Shown in pieces: positions 1 to 9,093 of a stretch of DNA of 64,000 nt. Position 1 is the stretch's first letter; each line of letters opens with the position of its first letter. Origin of the DNA: Streptomyces sp. NBC_00425 (GTDB lineage: Bacteria > Actinomycetota > Actinomycetes > Streptomycetales > Streptomycetaceae); the NCBI RefSeq assembly GCF_036030735.1, contig NZ_CP107928.1, forward strand, positions 9,052,001 through 9,116,000. The letters are read 5' to 3'. Below the pieces are notes generated by a model. That model made no database searches. It saw nothing but the letters and a program-made list of their open reading frames with translations, and was not told the origin of the DNA. The translations under genes and the position numbers were made by a program.

Positions 1-95
1 CGCCCGAGCCGGTCCGTGATCACCGCAAGGCGGTCATCGGCCTCGCCGCGGCGGCCGCCCTCGCCTTCCTCTTCCTGCGGCGCGGCCGGAAGTAA
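1..95 (+). CDS. C-terminal end of a small membrane-anchored protein (partial)
   Basis: Only the last 30 or so codons are in the window (frame beginning at base 3, TAA stop at 93-95). The visible peptide has a hydrophilic stretch, then an Ala/Leu/Phe-rich hydrophobic segment of about 17 residues, and ends in the basic tail RRGRK. That is the layout of a single C-terminal transmembrane anchor with a positive cytoplasmic end. The family cannot be named from so short a tail. A strong hairpin follows at once, so this gene is the end of its own transcription unit. Confidence 0.6.
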   Translation, partial: PEPVRDHRKAVIGLAAAAALAFLFLRRGRK

Positions 96-110
96 CCCCG
101 ACGACGCCCC

Positions 111-147
111 GGGCGCCGCCACGCTCACCGAGCGGGCGGCGCCCTTT
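111..147 (+). terminator. Rho-independent-type terminator after the partial gene
   Basis: Perfect 10-bp inverted repeat (111-120 GGGCGCCGCC, 135-144 GGCGGCGCCC) with a 14-nt loop, followed by TTT. It lies 15 bp after the upstream stop codon. Confidence 0.7.
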
Positions 148-287
148 CCTGTCCGTGGGCGCTCCCGGGCGACTCTGCGGCGTGCCGACTCCTTGACCGC
201 CGGTCGACCCTCCACGATGCTTGTTGCGATTCATGAGGTGTGTGCCGTAATGAGCAACATCAACGAATGCTCTCGCAGATGCTCATG

Positions 288-332
288 GGTTCCTGTGGTT
301 CCTGTGGTTCCCGTGGTTGTCGTTGTTCTCGT
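288..332 (+). repeat. Degenerate 9-bp tandem repeat in a 440-bp non-coding region
   Basis: Five head-to-tail 9-bp units related to GGTTCCTGT run from 288 to 332; the first two are identical and the later ones drift. They sit in the 148-591 gap between the first terminator and the Rieske ferredoxin gene. No convincing gene was seen in this gap. Its downstream half holds the palindromic boxes and the promoter listed separately. Confidence 0.6.
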
Positions 333-464
333 ATCAGCCGAGGAGTGGCCGTGACGCACCAGGCCTGTGCCGTCGTCGCGCGGGGCAAGGGTGCCCGAAC
401 TCTCGCCGGCCCTCGGTGTCGGCGCGTCCGCGGAGAAGGCGCGTTGTTGCCTATCACGCTTGGG

Positions 465-481
465 GTTCCGTGATATGCAAC
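465..481. promoter_or_regulatory. Degenerate copy of the GTTGCG-N5-CGCAAC palindrome
   Basis: GTTCCG-TGATA-TGCAAC matches the palindrome at 4260-4276 at 10 of 12 arm positions with the same 5-bp spacer. It lies upstream of the betaine-oxygenase electron-transfer genes and may be a second operator there. Confidence 0.4.
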
Positions 482-515
482 GCGAATTCGCCACCCGTCC
501 AGGCCCTTGGATGCC

Positions 516-544
516 TTGACAAGCATTCTGGGCGACCTCAGACT
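516..544 (+). promoter_or_regulatory. Candidate promoter of the Rieske ferredoxin/reductase operon
   Basis: A consensus -35 hexamer TTGACA (516-521) is followed 17 bp later by CAGACT (539-544), a weak -10 that keeps the important second A and final T. Transcription would begin inside or beside the palindrome at 548-564, so a bound repressor there would block it. This is read from sequence only. Confidence 0.4.
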
Positions 545-547
545 GAT

Positions 548-564
548 GTTGCGCTTACCGCAAT
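548..564. promoter_or_regulatory. GTTGCG-N5-CGCAAT palindrome, putative IclR operator
   Basis: GTTGCG-CTTAC-CGCAAT has the same 5-bp spacing and 11 of 12 arm bases of the perfect palindrome in front of the choline dehydrogenase gene (4260-4276). It ends 27 bp before the ferredoxin start. The copies at 4260 and 6470 suggest a shared operator, most simply for the IclR protein encoded at 3395-4192. Confidence 0.55.
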
Positions 565-591
565 CCGTTTCGTTATACGCACCGAGGTGTC

Positions 592-954
592 ATGATGGTT
601 CCCGCGTGCCGTCTCGCCGATCTCCCGCGAGGCGAGGCCTACCGGCTCGACGTCGACCCGCCGGTCTCGGTGTTCCACACCGACGACGGCGAGCTCTTCG
701 CCATCGACGACACCTGCACCCACCAGGACGCCTCGCTCGCCGACGGCTGGCTGGAGGGCTGCGAGGTGGAGTGCCCCCTGCACGCCTCGAAGTTCGACCT
801 CAGGACCGGCGCGGTGGACTCACCGCCGGCCAAGCTGCCCGTGCGGACGCACGAGGTCGTCGTCGAGGACGGCATGATCCACGTCCGGCTGTCCATGGAC
901 GCCCCCAACCTGCCGCCCTGCATCGCGGCGCGGCTTGCCACGGGCCCCGCGTGA
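592..954 (+). CDS. Rieske [2Fe-2S] ferredoxin component of a ring-hydroxylase-type oxygenase
   Basis: A 120-residue soluble protein made of a single Rieske domain. The cluster ligands are visible as CTHQ (about residues 43-45) and CPLHASKF (about residues 62-69), the C-x-H...C-x2-H pattern. Proteins of this size carry electrons from a flavin reductase to a Rieske oxygenase. Its stop overlaps the start of the FAD reductase gene (GTGA), and a GbcA-like oxygenase follows, so the three probably form one monooxygenase system acting on glycine betaine. The ATG at 595 has better spacing (7 nt) to the GAGG at 584-587 than the ATG at 592, so the protein may be one residue shorter. Confidence 0.9.
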   Translation: MMVPACRLADLPRGEAYRLDVDPPVSVFHTDDGELFAIDDTCTHQDASLADGWLEGCEVECPLHASKFDLRTGAVDSPPAKLPVRTHEVVVEDGMIHVRLSMDAPNLPPCIAARLATGPA

Positions 955-2114
955 GAACCGTGGCCGTGGTGGGCGCCTCGCTCGCCGGCCTGTCGGCGGC
1001 GCGCTCGCTGCGCAGACAGGGCTACGACGGGCGGCTCGTCGTCATCGGCGACGAACTCCACCGCCCCTACGACCGGCCCCCGTTGTCCAAGGAGTTCCTC
1101 GCCGGCGCCCTCACCGAGGCCGACCTCGCCCTGGAGACGGACGACGAGGACCTGGGGGCCGAATGGCTGCTGGGCGCCCGTGCCGTCGGGCTCGACCGCC
1201 GCGAGCGCGCCGTCCGGCTCGCCGACGGCCGGCAGGTCCGCGCCGACGGTTTCGTCATCGCGACCGGCGCTGCCGCGCGCACCCTGCCCGGCGCCGAAGG
1301 GCTGGCCGGCGTCCACGTCCTGCGCACCCTGGACGACGCCCGGGCCCTGCGGGACGAGCTGGCGGCCGGCGGGCGGCTGGCGGTGATCGGCGGCGGCTTC
1401 ATCGGCGCCGAGGTCGCCTCCACCGCCTGCGCCCTCGGACTCGACGTGACGGTGATCGAGGCGGCCGCGACACCGCTCGCCGCGGCGCTCGGCGAGACCA
1501 TGGGCGCCGTCGTGTCCGGGCTCCACGCGGACCACGGCGTACGCCTGCAGTGCGGCGTGGGCGTGAAGGGGCTCAGCGGGGAGCGGCGCGTCAACGCCGT
1601 CCTGCTCGAGGACGGCAGCACCGTGCCCGCCGACATCGTCGTGGTCGGGGTGGGCGCCCGCCCGTGCGTCGAGTGGCTGGAGGGATCCGGCGTCGAGCTC
1701 GACAACGGCGTCAAGTGCGGCGCCGACGGCCGGACCGGACTGGGCGGTGTGGTGGCCGTCGGCGACTGCGCCAACTGGTACGACCCCCGTACCGGCGCGC
1801 ACCGCCGGGTCGAGCACTGGACGGGTGCGCGGGAGCGGCCGGACGCCGCCGTCGCGGCCCTGCTGTCCTGGGGCGAGACGGAACCGGGCCTGCCGAAGCC
1901 GCCGTACTTCTGGTCCGACCAGTACCGCGTGAAGATCCAGTTCGCCGGTCACTCGGCCCGCGCCGACAGCGTGGGCATCGAGGAGGGCGCCCCGGGCGAT
2001 CGCAACGTCCTGGCCGTCTACCGGCGGGCCGGCCGGCCGGTCGCCGTCCTCGGGATGAACCAGCCGCGGCTGTTCACCCGCTGGCGCAAGCAGCTCGCGG
2101 CAGTGCCGGCCTGA
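951..2114 (+). CDS. FAD-dependent ferredoxin reductase
   Basis: About 387 residues. The GTG start at 951 overlaps the ferredoxin stop by 4 bp; reading further upstream would run through the ferredoxin gene. The N-terminus has an FAD-binding Rossmann motif (VVGASLAGL, with S replacing the usual middle Gly), followed by RPYDRPPLSKEFL, typical of oxygenase-coupled ferredoxin reductases. A second dinucleotide fold (VIGGGFIGAEVA) lies near residues 144-155 and the GDCA FAD-contact motif near residue 267. It would pass electrons from NAD(P)H to the Rieske ferredoxin. Pseudomonas glycine-betaine demethylation uses a one-protein reductase (GbcB); here a two-protein chain appears to replace it. Confidence 0.9.
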   Translation: MRTVAVVGASLAGLSAARSLRRQGYDGRLVVIGDELHRPYDRPPLSKEFLAGALTEADLALETDDEDLGAEWLLGARAVGLDRRERAVRLADGRQVRADGFVIATGAAARTLPGAEGLAGVHVLRTLDDARALRDELAAGGRLAVIGGGFIGAEVASTACALGLDVTVIEAAATPLAAALGETMGAVVSGLHADHGVRLQCGVGVKGLSGERRVNAVLLEDGSTVPADIVVVGVGARPCVEWLEGSGVELDNGVKCGADGRTGLGGVVAVGDCANWYDPRTGAHRRVEHWTGARERPDAAVAALLSWGETEPGLPKPPYFWSDQYRVKIQFAGHSARADSVGIEEGAPGDRNVLAVYRRAGRPVAVLGMNQPRLFTRWRKQLAAVPA

Positions 2115-2244
2115 CACCGCACGCGAGCCGTACCGCGCCGTCGGCCCACCGGCCCGCGGCGCCAGCTCCACACCCAACGCCGTCCGGAGTCGCTGTTCCC
2201 GGCGTCCGATTGACCCCTCCGCGACGTTCACCGAGGAGTGACCC

Positions 2245-3423
2245 GTGACCTCGACCGGCCTGCCCGACAGCCTGATCGCCACTCTTCCCGGCTCTTCGTA
2301 CACCGATCCGGTGGTCTTCGCCCAGGAGCAGGAGCGCATCTTCGAGACGATGTGGTTCTGCGTCGCGCGGGCCTCCGAGCTGGCGAAGCCGGGCGCCTTC
2401 CGCACCGTCGACGTGGGCCGCGAGAGCATTCTGGTCACCCGGGCCCGGGACCACTCGGTCCGCGCGTACTTCAACGTCTGCCGGCACCGTGGGGCCAAGC
2501 TGTGCACCGAGGGGTCGGGCGAGGTGAAGCGGGCCTTCCAGTGTCCGTACCACGCCTGGACGTACGACCTGAACGGCAAGCTCGTCGCGGCGCCGAACCT
2601 GACCAAGATGCCTGATGTGGGCCGTACCGAGTTCGGCCTGGTGAGCGTGGCCGTGCGGGAGTGGCTCGGCTATGTGTGGGTGTGTCTGGCGGAGGATCCG
2701 CCGCCCTTCGAGGAGGACGTCATCGGTGAGGTCGTCGCCCGGCTGGGCGACGTGGAGTCGATCGAGCGGTACGACATCGACAATCTGTCGGTCGGCCGGC
2801 GGATCGTCTATGACGTGAAGGCGAACTGGAAGCTCATCATCGAGAACTTCATGGAGTGCTATCACTGCGCGACGATCCATCCGGAACTGACCGAGGTGCT
2901 GCCGGAGTTCGCGGACGGGTACGCCGCGCAGTACTACGTGGGCCACGGCGCTGAGTTCGGTGAGGAGGTGCGGGGGTTCACGGTCGACGGCTCGGAGGGT
3001 CTGGACCGTATCCCGGGCGTCGCGGAGGAGCAGGGCCGTCGTTACTACGCGATCACCGTGCGGCCGCAGGTGTTCATCAACCTCGTGCCGGACCATGTGA
3101 TCTTCCACCGGATGTATCCGGTGGCGGTCGACCGCACGATCGTGGAGTGCGACTGGCTGTATCTGCCGCACGTCGTCGAGAGCGGGAAGGACGTCAGCCG
3201 GTCCGTGGAGCTCTTCGACCGGGTCAACCGGCAGGACTTCGACGCCTGTGAGCGCACCCAGCCGGGGATGAGCTCGCGGATGTACGCCAAGGGGGGGCGT
3301 GCTGGTGCCCAGCGAGCACCACATAGGCGCCTTCCACGACTGGGTGAACGAGCGCCTCGGCACCCGGCGGGCGTGACGGCGGCAGCCGGGTGGCTCAGCC
3401 CAGGTAGCCCATGCGGTGACTGA
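2245..3423 (+). CDS. GbcA-like Rieske oxygenase alpha subunit, frameshifted near the 3' end
   Basis: Terminal oxygenase resembling glycine betaine monooxygenase (GbcA), which converts glycine betaine to dimethylglycine plus formaldehyde. Rieske ligands are Cys79/His81 and Cys100/His103; mononuclear-iron ligands His207 and His212 lie in the ENFMECYHCATIH segment. At 3291-3297 there is a run of seven G. With six G the frame continues as YAKGGVLVPSEHH... and stops at 3376, before the convergent iclR gene. As written, the last ~40 residues are unrelated Arg/Pro-rich sequence running to 3423 and overlapping iclR. This is a +1 change in a homopolymer, either a real mutation or a sequencing error; the catalytic core is unaffected. 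Substrate is inferred from the choline and betaine genes around it. Confidence 0.85.
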   Translation: MTSTGLPDSLIATLPGSSYTDPVVFAQEQERIFETMWFCVARASELAKPGAFRTVDVGRESILVTRARDHSVRAYFNVCRHRGAKLCTEGSGEVKRAFQCPYHAWTYDLNGKLVAAPNLTKMPDVGRTEFGLVSVAVREWLGYVWVCLAEDPPPFEEDVIGEVVARLGDVESIERYDIDNLSVGRRIVYDVKANWKLIIENFMECYHCATIHPELTEVLPEFADGYAAQYYVGHGAEFGEEVRGFTVDGSEGLDRIPGVAEEQGRRYYAITVRPQVFINLVPDHVIFHRMYPVAVDRTIVECDWLYLPHVVESGKDVSRSVELFDRVNRQDFDACERTQPGMSSRMYAKGGRAGAQRAPHRRLPRLGERAPRHPAGVTAAAGWLSPGSPCGD

Positions 3424-4192
3424 TCTCCTCCGCGCCCTTCAGCAGTACCGGAGCCAGTTCGTGCAGACGTTCCTCGGTGAACCGGTAGGAGGGCCCGGAA
3501 GCGCTCACGGCGGCGATCACGTCGCCCTCCCGGTTGCGGATCGGCGCGGCCATGGCGTGCAGGCCGATCTCCAGCTCCTCCCGGGCCCAGGCGTAACCGC
3601 GCTCCCGGGCCTCGGCGAGGTTGAGCTCGAGCTTCGTCTTCGCCGTGATGGTGTGCGGGGTGACCTTCTTCAGGCCGGCCTCGGCGAGCAGTGCGGTGCG
3701 CTGCTTGGCCGGCAGGTGGGCCAGCAGGACCTTGCCGCTCGAGGTGGCGTGCAGCGGGGTCAGCTGGCCGACCCAGTTCTGCGCGGTGACGGCGCCGGGG
3801 CCGCGCACCTGGTAGAGGTTGACCGCGTAGTGCTCCTGGAGCACGGCGATGTTGACCGTCTCGCCGATCTCCTCCGCCAGTTCCTCGCACACCGGGCGGC
3901 CCTGCTGGGTGAGGTCGATCCGCCCGGTGACCGCGCCGGCCAGACGTACGATCCCGAAGCCGAGGCGGTACTTGCCGCGGTCGCCGGCCTGTTCCACCAG
4001 TCCGCGCGCTTCCAGGGCGCCGAGCAGGCGGAACGCGGTGGACTTGTGAACATCGATCTCGGCCGCGACCTCGCTGACGCCCGCCTCGCCGCGCTGGGCC
4101 AGGATCTCCAGGACGCTGACGGCGCGGTCGACCGACTGCACGCCGCCGGCCTGGGGAGTGGATGTTTCTGCGCCAAGGCTGTAGTTGCTCAC
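3395..4192 (-). CDS. IclR-family transcriptional regulator of the choline/betaine genes
   Basis: 265 residues with the standard IclR layout: an N-terminal winged helix-turn-helix (about residues 20-80, including [19 protein letters not shown]) and a C-terminal ligand-binding GAF-like domain with the family features [12 protein letters not shown] and the late [14 protein letters not shown] block. It is convergent with the oxygenase gene and divergent from choline dehydrogenase, the usual position of a local regulator. A perfect GTTGCG-N5-CGCAAC palindrome lies in the shared 152-bp promoter region, with related copies before the ferredoxin and aldehyde dehydrogenase genes. Effector and direction of control are unknown. 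Confidence 0.9.
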   Translation of the reverse strand: MSNYSLGAETSTPQAGGVQSVDRAVSVLEILAQRGEAGVSEVAAEIDVHKSTAFRLLGALEARGLVEQAGDRGKYRLGFGIVRLAGAVTGRIDLTQQGRPVCEELAEEIGETVNIAVLQEHYAVNLYQVRGPGAVTAQNWVGQLTPLHATSSGKVLLAHLPAKQRTALLAEAGLKKVTPHTITAKTKLELNLAEARERGYAWAREELEIGLHAMAAPIRNREGDVIAAVSASGPSYRFTEERLHELAPVLLKGAEEISHRMGYLG

Positions 4193-4259
4193 AGCGAAAC
4201 TATACGCGCAGTAAACAACGCGATTGCAAGTGTCGGCGCCGGGAACCGGGACATCGGAA

Positions 4260-4276
4260 GTTGCGTGGCGCGCAAC
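4260..4276. promoter_or_regulatory. Perfect GTTGCG-N5-CGCAAC palindrome between iclR and choline dehydrogenase
   Basis: GTTGCG-TGGCG-CGCAAC, perfect 6-bp arms, sits 68 bp from both divergent start codons. It is the best copy of a motif also found at 548-564, 465-481 and 6470-6486. It is the likely operator for the adjacent IclR protein and would let it control both its own gene and the catabolic gene. Confidence 0.6.
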
Positions 4277-4344
4277 CTGGTGCGCATGGCGGGACTGGTA
4301 CTAGCATGCGTCCCGTATCTACGGCGCGAGCGAGACGAGGCACC

Positions 4345-6012
4345 ATGGCTACGCAGTACGACTTCGTCATCGTCGGCGGCGGGTCGGCCGGCAGCGCATT
4401 GGCGAACAGACTCTCCGCGGACCCGGCGAACCGGGTTCTGGTCCTGGAGGCGGGCCGGTCGGACTTCCCGTGGGACGTCTTCATCCACATGCCGGCGGCG
4501 CTGACCTATCCGATCGGCAGCCGGTTCTACGACTGGAAGTACGAGTCCGAGCCGGAACCGCACATGGGCGGGCGGCGCGTCTATCACGCGCGGGGCAAGG
4601 TGCTGGGCGGCTCCAGCAGCATCAACGGCATGATCTTCCAGCGCGGCAACCCCATGGACTACGAGCGCTGGGCCGCCGATCCCGGGATGGAGACCTGGGA
4701 CTACGCGCACTGCCTGCCCTATTTCCGGCGGATGGAGAACTGCCTCGCGGCCGACCCCGACGACGAGTTCCGCGGCCACGACGGCCCCCTCGTCCTGGAA
4801 CGCGGGCCGGCCTCCAACCCGCTCTTCGGGGCCTTCCTCAAGGCCACCGAGGAGGCGGGATACGCCCCCACCGACGACGTCAACGGCTACCGGCAGGAGG
4901 GCTTCGCCGCGTTCGACCGCAACGTCCACCGCGGTCGCCGGCTGTCGGCATCGAAGGCCTACCTCAAGCCCGTCCGCAAGCGGCCCAACCTCACCGTCAC
5001 CACCCGCGCCCTCGTCACCCGCGTCCTCTTCGAGGGCAAGAAGGCCGTCGGCGTCGAGTACCGGCGCGGCAAGGGCGCCCCGCAGCAGGTCCGCGCCAAG
5101 GAGGTCATCCTCTGCGGCGGCGCGATCAACTCCCCGCAGCTGCTCCAGCTCTCCGGCGTCGGCAACGCGGAGGAACTGCGCGCCCTCGGCATCGACGTCG
5201 TCCACGACCTCCCGGGCGTCGGCGAGAACATGCAGGACCACCTGGAGGTCTACATCCAGTACGCCTGCAAGCAGCCCGTCTCCATGCAGCCGTACCTGGC
5301 GAAGTGGCGGGCGCCCTTCATCGGGCTCCAGTGGCTGTTCCGCAAGGGCCCGGCCGCCACCAACCACTTCGAGGCCGGCGGGTTCGCCCGCAGCAACGAG
5401 GACGTGGACTACCCCAACCTGATGTTCCACTTCCTGCCCATCGCGGTCCGCTACGACGGCTCCGTGCCGGCCGGCGGCCACGGCTACCAGGTGCACGTGG
5501 GTCCGATGTACTCCGACGCCATCGGCTCGGTGAAGATCAAGAGCAAGGACCCCCGCGAACACCCGGCACTGCGCTTCAACTACCTCTCCACCGAGCAGGA
5601 CCGCCGCGAGTGGGTCGAGGCGATCAGGGTGGCCCGCAAGCTCCTCAACCAGCCCGCGCTCGCCCCTTACAACGGCGGGGAGATCTCCCCCGGACCGTCC
5701 GTCGAGTCGGACGAGGAGATCCTCGCCTGGGTCGCCAAGGACGGCGAGACGGCCCTGCACCCGTCCTGCACCTGCAAGATGGGCACCGACGAGATGGCGG
5801 TCGTCGACCCCACCAGCATGCGCGTGCACGGCGTGGACGGACTGCGGGTGGTGGACGCCTCCGTCATGCCCTACGTCACCAACGGCAACATCTACGCCCC
5901 CGTCATGATGATCGCCGAGAAGGCCGCCGACCTCATCCTCGGCAGGAAGCCGGCCGCGCCGTCGGCGGCGGCCTACTACCGTCACCGCGACGCGCGGCTG
6001 CGGGCGGAGTAG
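4345..6012 (+). CDS. betA: GMC-family choline dehydrogenase
   Basis: 555 residues from the ATG at 4345. It shows the GMC fold: dinucleotide-binding GGGSAG (residues 11-16) then a Glu-ending strand (VLEAG), the GMC signature [15 protein letters not shown], a second signature around [16 protein letters not shown], and a C-terminal catalytic region with His472 in [10 protein letters not shown] followed by [19 protein letters not shown]. This family oxidises choline to betaine aldehyde with FAD. The neighbouring betaine-aldehyde dehydrogenase and betaine oxygenase support choline over other alcohols. Divergent from iclR. A decayed gene follows 3 bp after its stop. Confidence 0.88.
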   Translation: MATQYDFVIVGGGSAGSALANRLSADPANRVLVLEAGRSDFPWDVFIHMPAALTYPIGSRFYDWKYESEPEPHMGGRRVYHARGKVLGGSSSINGMIFQRGNPMDYERWAADPGMETWDYAHCLPYFRRMENCLAADPDDEFRGHDGPLVLERGPASNPLFGAFLKATEEAGYAPTDDVNGYRQEGFAAFDRNVHRGRRLSASKAYLKPVRKRPNLTVTTRALVTRVLFEGKKAVGVEYRRGKGAPQQVRAKEVILCGGAINSPQLLQLSGVGNAEELRALGIDVVHDLPGVGENMQDHLEVYIQYACKQPVSMQPYLAKWRAPFIGLQWLFRKGPAATNHFEAGGFARSNEDVDYPNLMFHFLPIAVRYDGSVPAGGHGYQVHVGPMYSDAIGSVKIKSKDPREHPALRFNYLSTEQDRREWVEAIRVARKLLNQPALAPYNGGEISPGPSVESDEEILAWVAKDGETALHPSCTCKMGTDEMAVVDPTSMRVHGVDGLRVVDASVMPYVTNGNIYAPVMMIAEKAADLILGRKPAAPSAAAYYRHRDARLRAE

Positions 6013-6015
6013 GGG

Positions 6016-6360
6016 TTGGGCGGCCCAGGGCTCGCGGCGCTGCTGGACGGCGTCCGCTACGAGGTGCTGCCCGCGAGGTCGACCGAGGACAAGGTCCTGG
6101 CGCACGTCCCGCGCGGGATCAGCCGTCACCGTGACGGCCTCGCCGGTCAGGGGACTGGAGCCGACCGTCGACTTCGCCGTCCGGCTCGCGGGCCACGGCT
6201 ACCGCGTCGTCCCGCACGTGCCGGCGCGGCTGCTGCGCGACGACGCGCACCTGAAGGGCGTTGCGAACCGGCTGCGGGAGGCGGGCGTGGACGACGTCTT
6301 CGTTCCGGCGGGCGACGCCGACCCGCCCGCCGGGGCCCACCGGGAGGCGCTCCCGGCGCC
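6016..6360 (+). pseudogene. Remnant of a methylenetetrahydrofolate reductase (MetF-like) gene
   Basis: From a TTG at 6016, 3 bp after the choline dehydrogenase stop, the reading frame gives LLDGVRYEVLPARSTEDKVL then HVPRGI. One extra A at about 6121 shifts the frame, after which AVTVTASPVRGLEPTVDFA and LAGHGYRVVPHVPARLL and VDDVFVPAGDADPPAG follow. This is recognisably the N-terminal ~110 residues of an MTHFR-type TIM barrel (the VTVTASP strand and the GGDADxPAG region). The rest of the gene (~170 codons) is missing. MTHFR homologues make sense beside betaine demethylation, which releases one-carbon units. Assigned from memory of the family pattern, not by search. Confidence 0.65.
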
Positions 6361-6469
6361 CGCTCCGGCCGAGGGTGGCCCCCCGACTGCTCGCCGAGCG
6401 AAATCGTCATCTGTCAACCCCTTGACGTGCGTCTGGACATTCGCAAAGGTGTTCCATCACAAGCAATTG

Positions 6470-6486
6470 GGTGCACAATGCGCAAC
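6470..6486. promoter_or_regulatory. Degenerate GTTGCG-N5-CGCAAC box before the aldehyde dehydrogenase
   Basis: GGTGCA-CAATG-CGCAAC keeps the right half perfectly and four of six bases in the left half. It ends 25 bp before the GTG start at 6512. A possible -35, TTGACG, is at 6422-6427. This fits the same regulator controlling the dehydrogenase-transporter operon. Confidence 0.4.
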
Positions 6487-6511
6487 GAAGTTCTCTTGAA
6501 AGGCTCGGGGC

Positions 6512-7981
6512 GTGGCAGACCTGTATGTGGCTGGCGAATGGCGGGACCCGCTGGCCGGCGGGTGCCGGGAGATCCGATGTCCCGCTGACGGCACGCTCAC
6601 GGCGACCGTCTCGGAAGGGACGCGTCCCGACGCCGAGGCGGCGATCGCCGCGGCCCGGGAGGCTTTCGACGCCGGCCTCTGGCCGCACACCCCCGAGCGG
6701 GAGCGCGGCGCACTGCTGCTGCGCACTGCCGACATCATCGAGCGCGACATCAAGACCTTCGCCCGCGCGGAGTCGCTCGACACCGGCAAGCGGCTCGTGG
6801 AGAGCGAGTACGACATCGCCGACGTCGTCTCGTGCTTCCGATACTACGGCGGGATCGCCGGAACCGACGCGGGCCGCGTGATCGACACCGGCCGCGACGA
6901 CGCCGTCAGCCGGGTCGTCTACGAGCCGATCGGGGTGTGCGCGTTGATCACCCCGTGGAACTATCCGCTGCTGCAGGCGAGTTGGAAGGTCGCCCCGGCC
7001 CTGGCCGCCGGGAACACGATCGTCCTGAAGCCCAGCGAGCTGACCCCCTCGACCTCGATCCTGCTGATGAAGGCGCTCGAGGAGGCCGGCCTCCCGGCCG
7101 GCGCCGCCAACCTCGTGCTCGGCGCCGGTTCCGAGGTCGGCGCACCGCTCTGCGAGGACCCGGCGGTCGACATGGTGTCCTTCACCGGCGGCCTGGCCAC
7201 CGGCAGGGGCGTCATGGCCACCGCCGCCTCGACCGTGAAGAAGGTGGCGCTGGAACTGGGCGGCAAGAACCCCAACGTCGTCTTCGCCGACGCCGACTTT
7301 GAGACGGCCGTGGACTTCGCCCTCACCGCGGTCTTCCTGCACTCGGGCCAGGTGTGCTCGGCCGGGGCCCGGCTGATCGTCGAGGACTGCCTGCACGACC
7401 GTTTCGTCGACGAGGTCGTCCGCCGGGCCCGGCTGATCCGCCTCGGCGGTCCCTTCGACCCCGAGGCCGAGACCGGGGCGCTGATCTCCGCACAGCACCT
7501 GGCCAAGGTCGAGGAGTACGTCGCGGCGGGCCTCGCCGAAGGCGCCGTCCTGCGCTGCGGCGGGGAACGCCCCGGCGACCCCGCGCTGGCGGGCGGCCAC
7601 TACTACCTGCCCACTGTGCTCGACGAGTGCCGGCAGGACATGCGCGTGGTGCACGAGGAGTCCTTCGGTCCGGTGCTCACCGTGGAGCGCTTCGCCGACG
7701 AGGACGATGCCGTGCGCATCGCCAACGACACCGAGTACGGACTCGCCGGAGCCGTGTGGACGCAGGACGCCGGCAAGGCCCAGCGGGTCGCCCGGCGGCT
7801 GCGGCACGGCACTGTGTGGATCAACGACTACCACCCCTATGTGCCGCAAGCGGAATGGGGCGGTTTCGGGCATTCGGGCGTGGGCCGGGAGCTGGGACCG
7901 ACCGGCCTGAGCGAGTACCGAGAGCCCAAGCACATCTGGCAGAACATCCAACCCCGGCCGCAGCGCTGGTTCAGCGGCTGA
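6512..7981 (+). CDS. betB: Betaine-aldehyde dehydrogenase (NAD-dependent)
   Basis: 489 residues, the usual aldehyde dehydrogenase length. The oxyanion Asn lies in [10 protein letters not shown], the cofactor lysine in VLKPSE, the catalytic base is Glu248 in LELGGKNP and the nucleophile is Cys282 in SGQVCSAGA. The short N-terminus (DLYVAGEW) and [11 protein letters not shown] resemble betaine-aldehyde dehydrogenases. It would oxidise betaine aldehyde, made by the upstream GMC enzyme, to glycine betaine. The GTG at 6512 is the first start in frame after the putative operator. The transporter genes follow within about 20 bp, so uptake and oxidation are probably co-transcribed. Confidence 0.88.
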   Translation: MADLYVAGEWRDPLAGGCREIRCPADGTLTATVSEGTRPDAEAAIAAAREAFDAGLWPHTPERERGALLLRTADIIERDIKTFARAESLDTGKRLVESEYDIADVVSCFRYYGGIAGTDAGRVIDTGRDDAVSRVVYEPIGVCALITPWNYPLLQASWKVAPALAAGNTIVLKPSELTPSTSILLMKALEEAGLPAGAANLVLGAGSEVGAPLCEDPAVDMVSFTGGLATGRGVMATAASTVKKVALELGGKNPNVVFADADFETAVDFALTAVFLHSGQVCSAGARLIVEDCLHDRFVDEVVRRARLIRLGGPFDPEAETGALISAQHLAKVEEYVAAGLAEGAVLRCGGERPGDPALAGGHYYLPTVLDECRQDMRVVHEESFGPVLTVERFADEDDAVRIANDTEYGLAGAVWTQDAGKAQRVARRLRHGTVWINDYHPYVPQAEWGGFGHSGVGRELGPTGLSEYREPKHIWQNIQPRPQRWFSG

Positions 7982-8001
7982 ACGCCGAAATGAGGTCGAT
8001 C

Positions 8002-9093
8002 GTGACCCCCACACAGACCGAGGCGCCACAGCGGCGTGGCTCGCTCCCGGACTCGGACGGCACCGCGGTCATCTCCGTGCGCAATCTGTGGAAGGTGTTC
8101 GGGCCGAAGGCCGACCGGGTGCCGGAGTCCGAGGAGCTGTGCGGTCTCACCCGCCGTGAGCTGATGGACCGCACCGGCTGCACCGCCGCCGTGCGCGACA
8201 TCGACTTCGAGGTGGCGCCCGGCGAGGTGTTCGTCGTCATGGGGCTGTCCGGCTCCGGGAAGTCCACCCTGGTGCGATGTCTCACCCGGCTGATCGAGCC
8301 CACCGCGGGCGAGATCGTCTTCGAGGGCGAGGACATCCGTCAGGCCGACGACAGGCGTCTGCGCGACCTGCGCCGCCGCAAGTTCTCCATGGTCTTCCAG
8401 CACTTCGGTCTGCTGCCGCACCGCCGGGTGGTCGACAACGTGTCCTTCGGCCTGGAGATCCGCGGCATGGGCAGGGCCGAGCGCGTCAAGCGGGCCCTGG
8501 AGGTCGTCGAGCTGGTCGGCCTCGCCGGCTACGAGAACTCCTATCCCGACCAGCTCTCCGGCGGCATGCAGCAGCGTGTCGGCCTGGCCCGGGCGCTGGC
8601 CGGCGACCCGGACGTGCTCTTCTTCGACGAGCCGTTCTCGGCGCTCGACCCGCTGATCCGCCGCGACATGCAGAACGAGGTCATCCGTCTGCACCACGAG
8701 GTCGGCAAGACGATGGTGTTCATCACCCACGACCTGTCCGAGGCGCTCAAGCTGGGCGACCGGATCCTGATCATGCGTGACGGCAAGACGGTCCAGTGCG
8801 GTACCGGCGACGAGCTCGTGGGCGCCCCGGCCGACGACTACGTGCGCGAGTTCGTCAAGGACGTGCCCCGCGCCGACGTGCTCACCCTGCGCTGGATCAT
8901 GCGCCCGCCGGCCGACGGCGACGCCCTGGACGGCCCCGAGCTGGGCCCGGACGTCGTGGTGCGCGAGGCGACCCGGGCGGTGCTCGCGGCGGACAAGCCC
9001 GTCAAGGTCGTCGAGAACGGCAAGCTGCTCGGCATCGTCGGCGACGAGGAGATCCTCGCCGTGGTCGCCGGACAGGAAGGCGACCTGCGATGA
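8002..9093 (+). CDS. proV: Glycine betaine/proline ABC transporter ATP-binding protein (ProV/OpuAA)
   Basis: 363 residues. Walker [10 protein letters not shown] at residues 81-89, signature LSGGMQQR from residue 185, Walker [15 protein letters not shown], and H-loop ITHDLSEAL. The ~80 residues before Walker A, including the insert after WKVFG, and the [15 protein letters not shown] segment are typical of the ProV/OpuAA branch. The C-terminus holds one degenerate CBS-like region, which in relatives senses ionic strength. The GTG at 8002 has a GAGG six bases upstream; an in-frame ATG at 7990 lacks one. The stop overlaps the permease start (ATGA). Confidence 0.9.
   Translation: MTPTQTEAPQRRGSLPDSDGTAVISVRNLWKVFGPKADRVPESEELCGLTRRELMDRTGCTAAVRDIDFEVAPGEVFVVMGLSGSGKSTLVRCLTRLIEPTAGEIVFEGEDIRQADDRRLRDLRRRKFSMVFQHFGLLPHRRVVDNVSFGLEIRGMGRAERVKRALEVVELVGLAGYENSYPDQLSGGMQQRVGLARALAGDPDVLFFDEPFSALDPLIRRDMQNEVIRLHHEVGKTMVFITHDLSEALKLGDRILIMRDGKTVQCGTGDELVGAPADDYVREFVKDVPRADVLTLRWIMRPPADGDALDGPELGPDVVVREATRAVLAADKPVKVVENGKLLGIVGDEEILAVVAGQEGDLR

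Noticed and set aside
288..332. Tandem 9-bp repeat considered as a CRISPR remnant
   Set aside because: Units are contiguous with no spacers, and no cas genes are in the window.
639..2606. Long open frame on the minus strand opposite the ferredoxin, reductase and oxygenase genes
   Set aside because: It mirrors GC-rich codon bias on the other strand, has no recognisable domains and is rich in Arg, Gly and Ala; the plus-strand genes have clear motifs.
4189..6129. Long minus-strand frame opposite choline dehydrogenase
   Set aside because: Antisense shadow of a clear GMC enzyme; the His/Val/Asp/Gly-rich translation has no family features.
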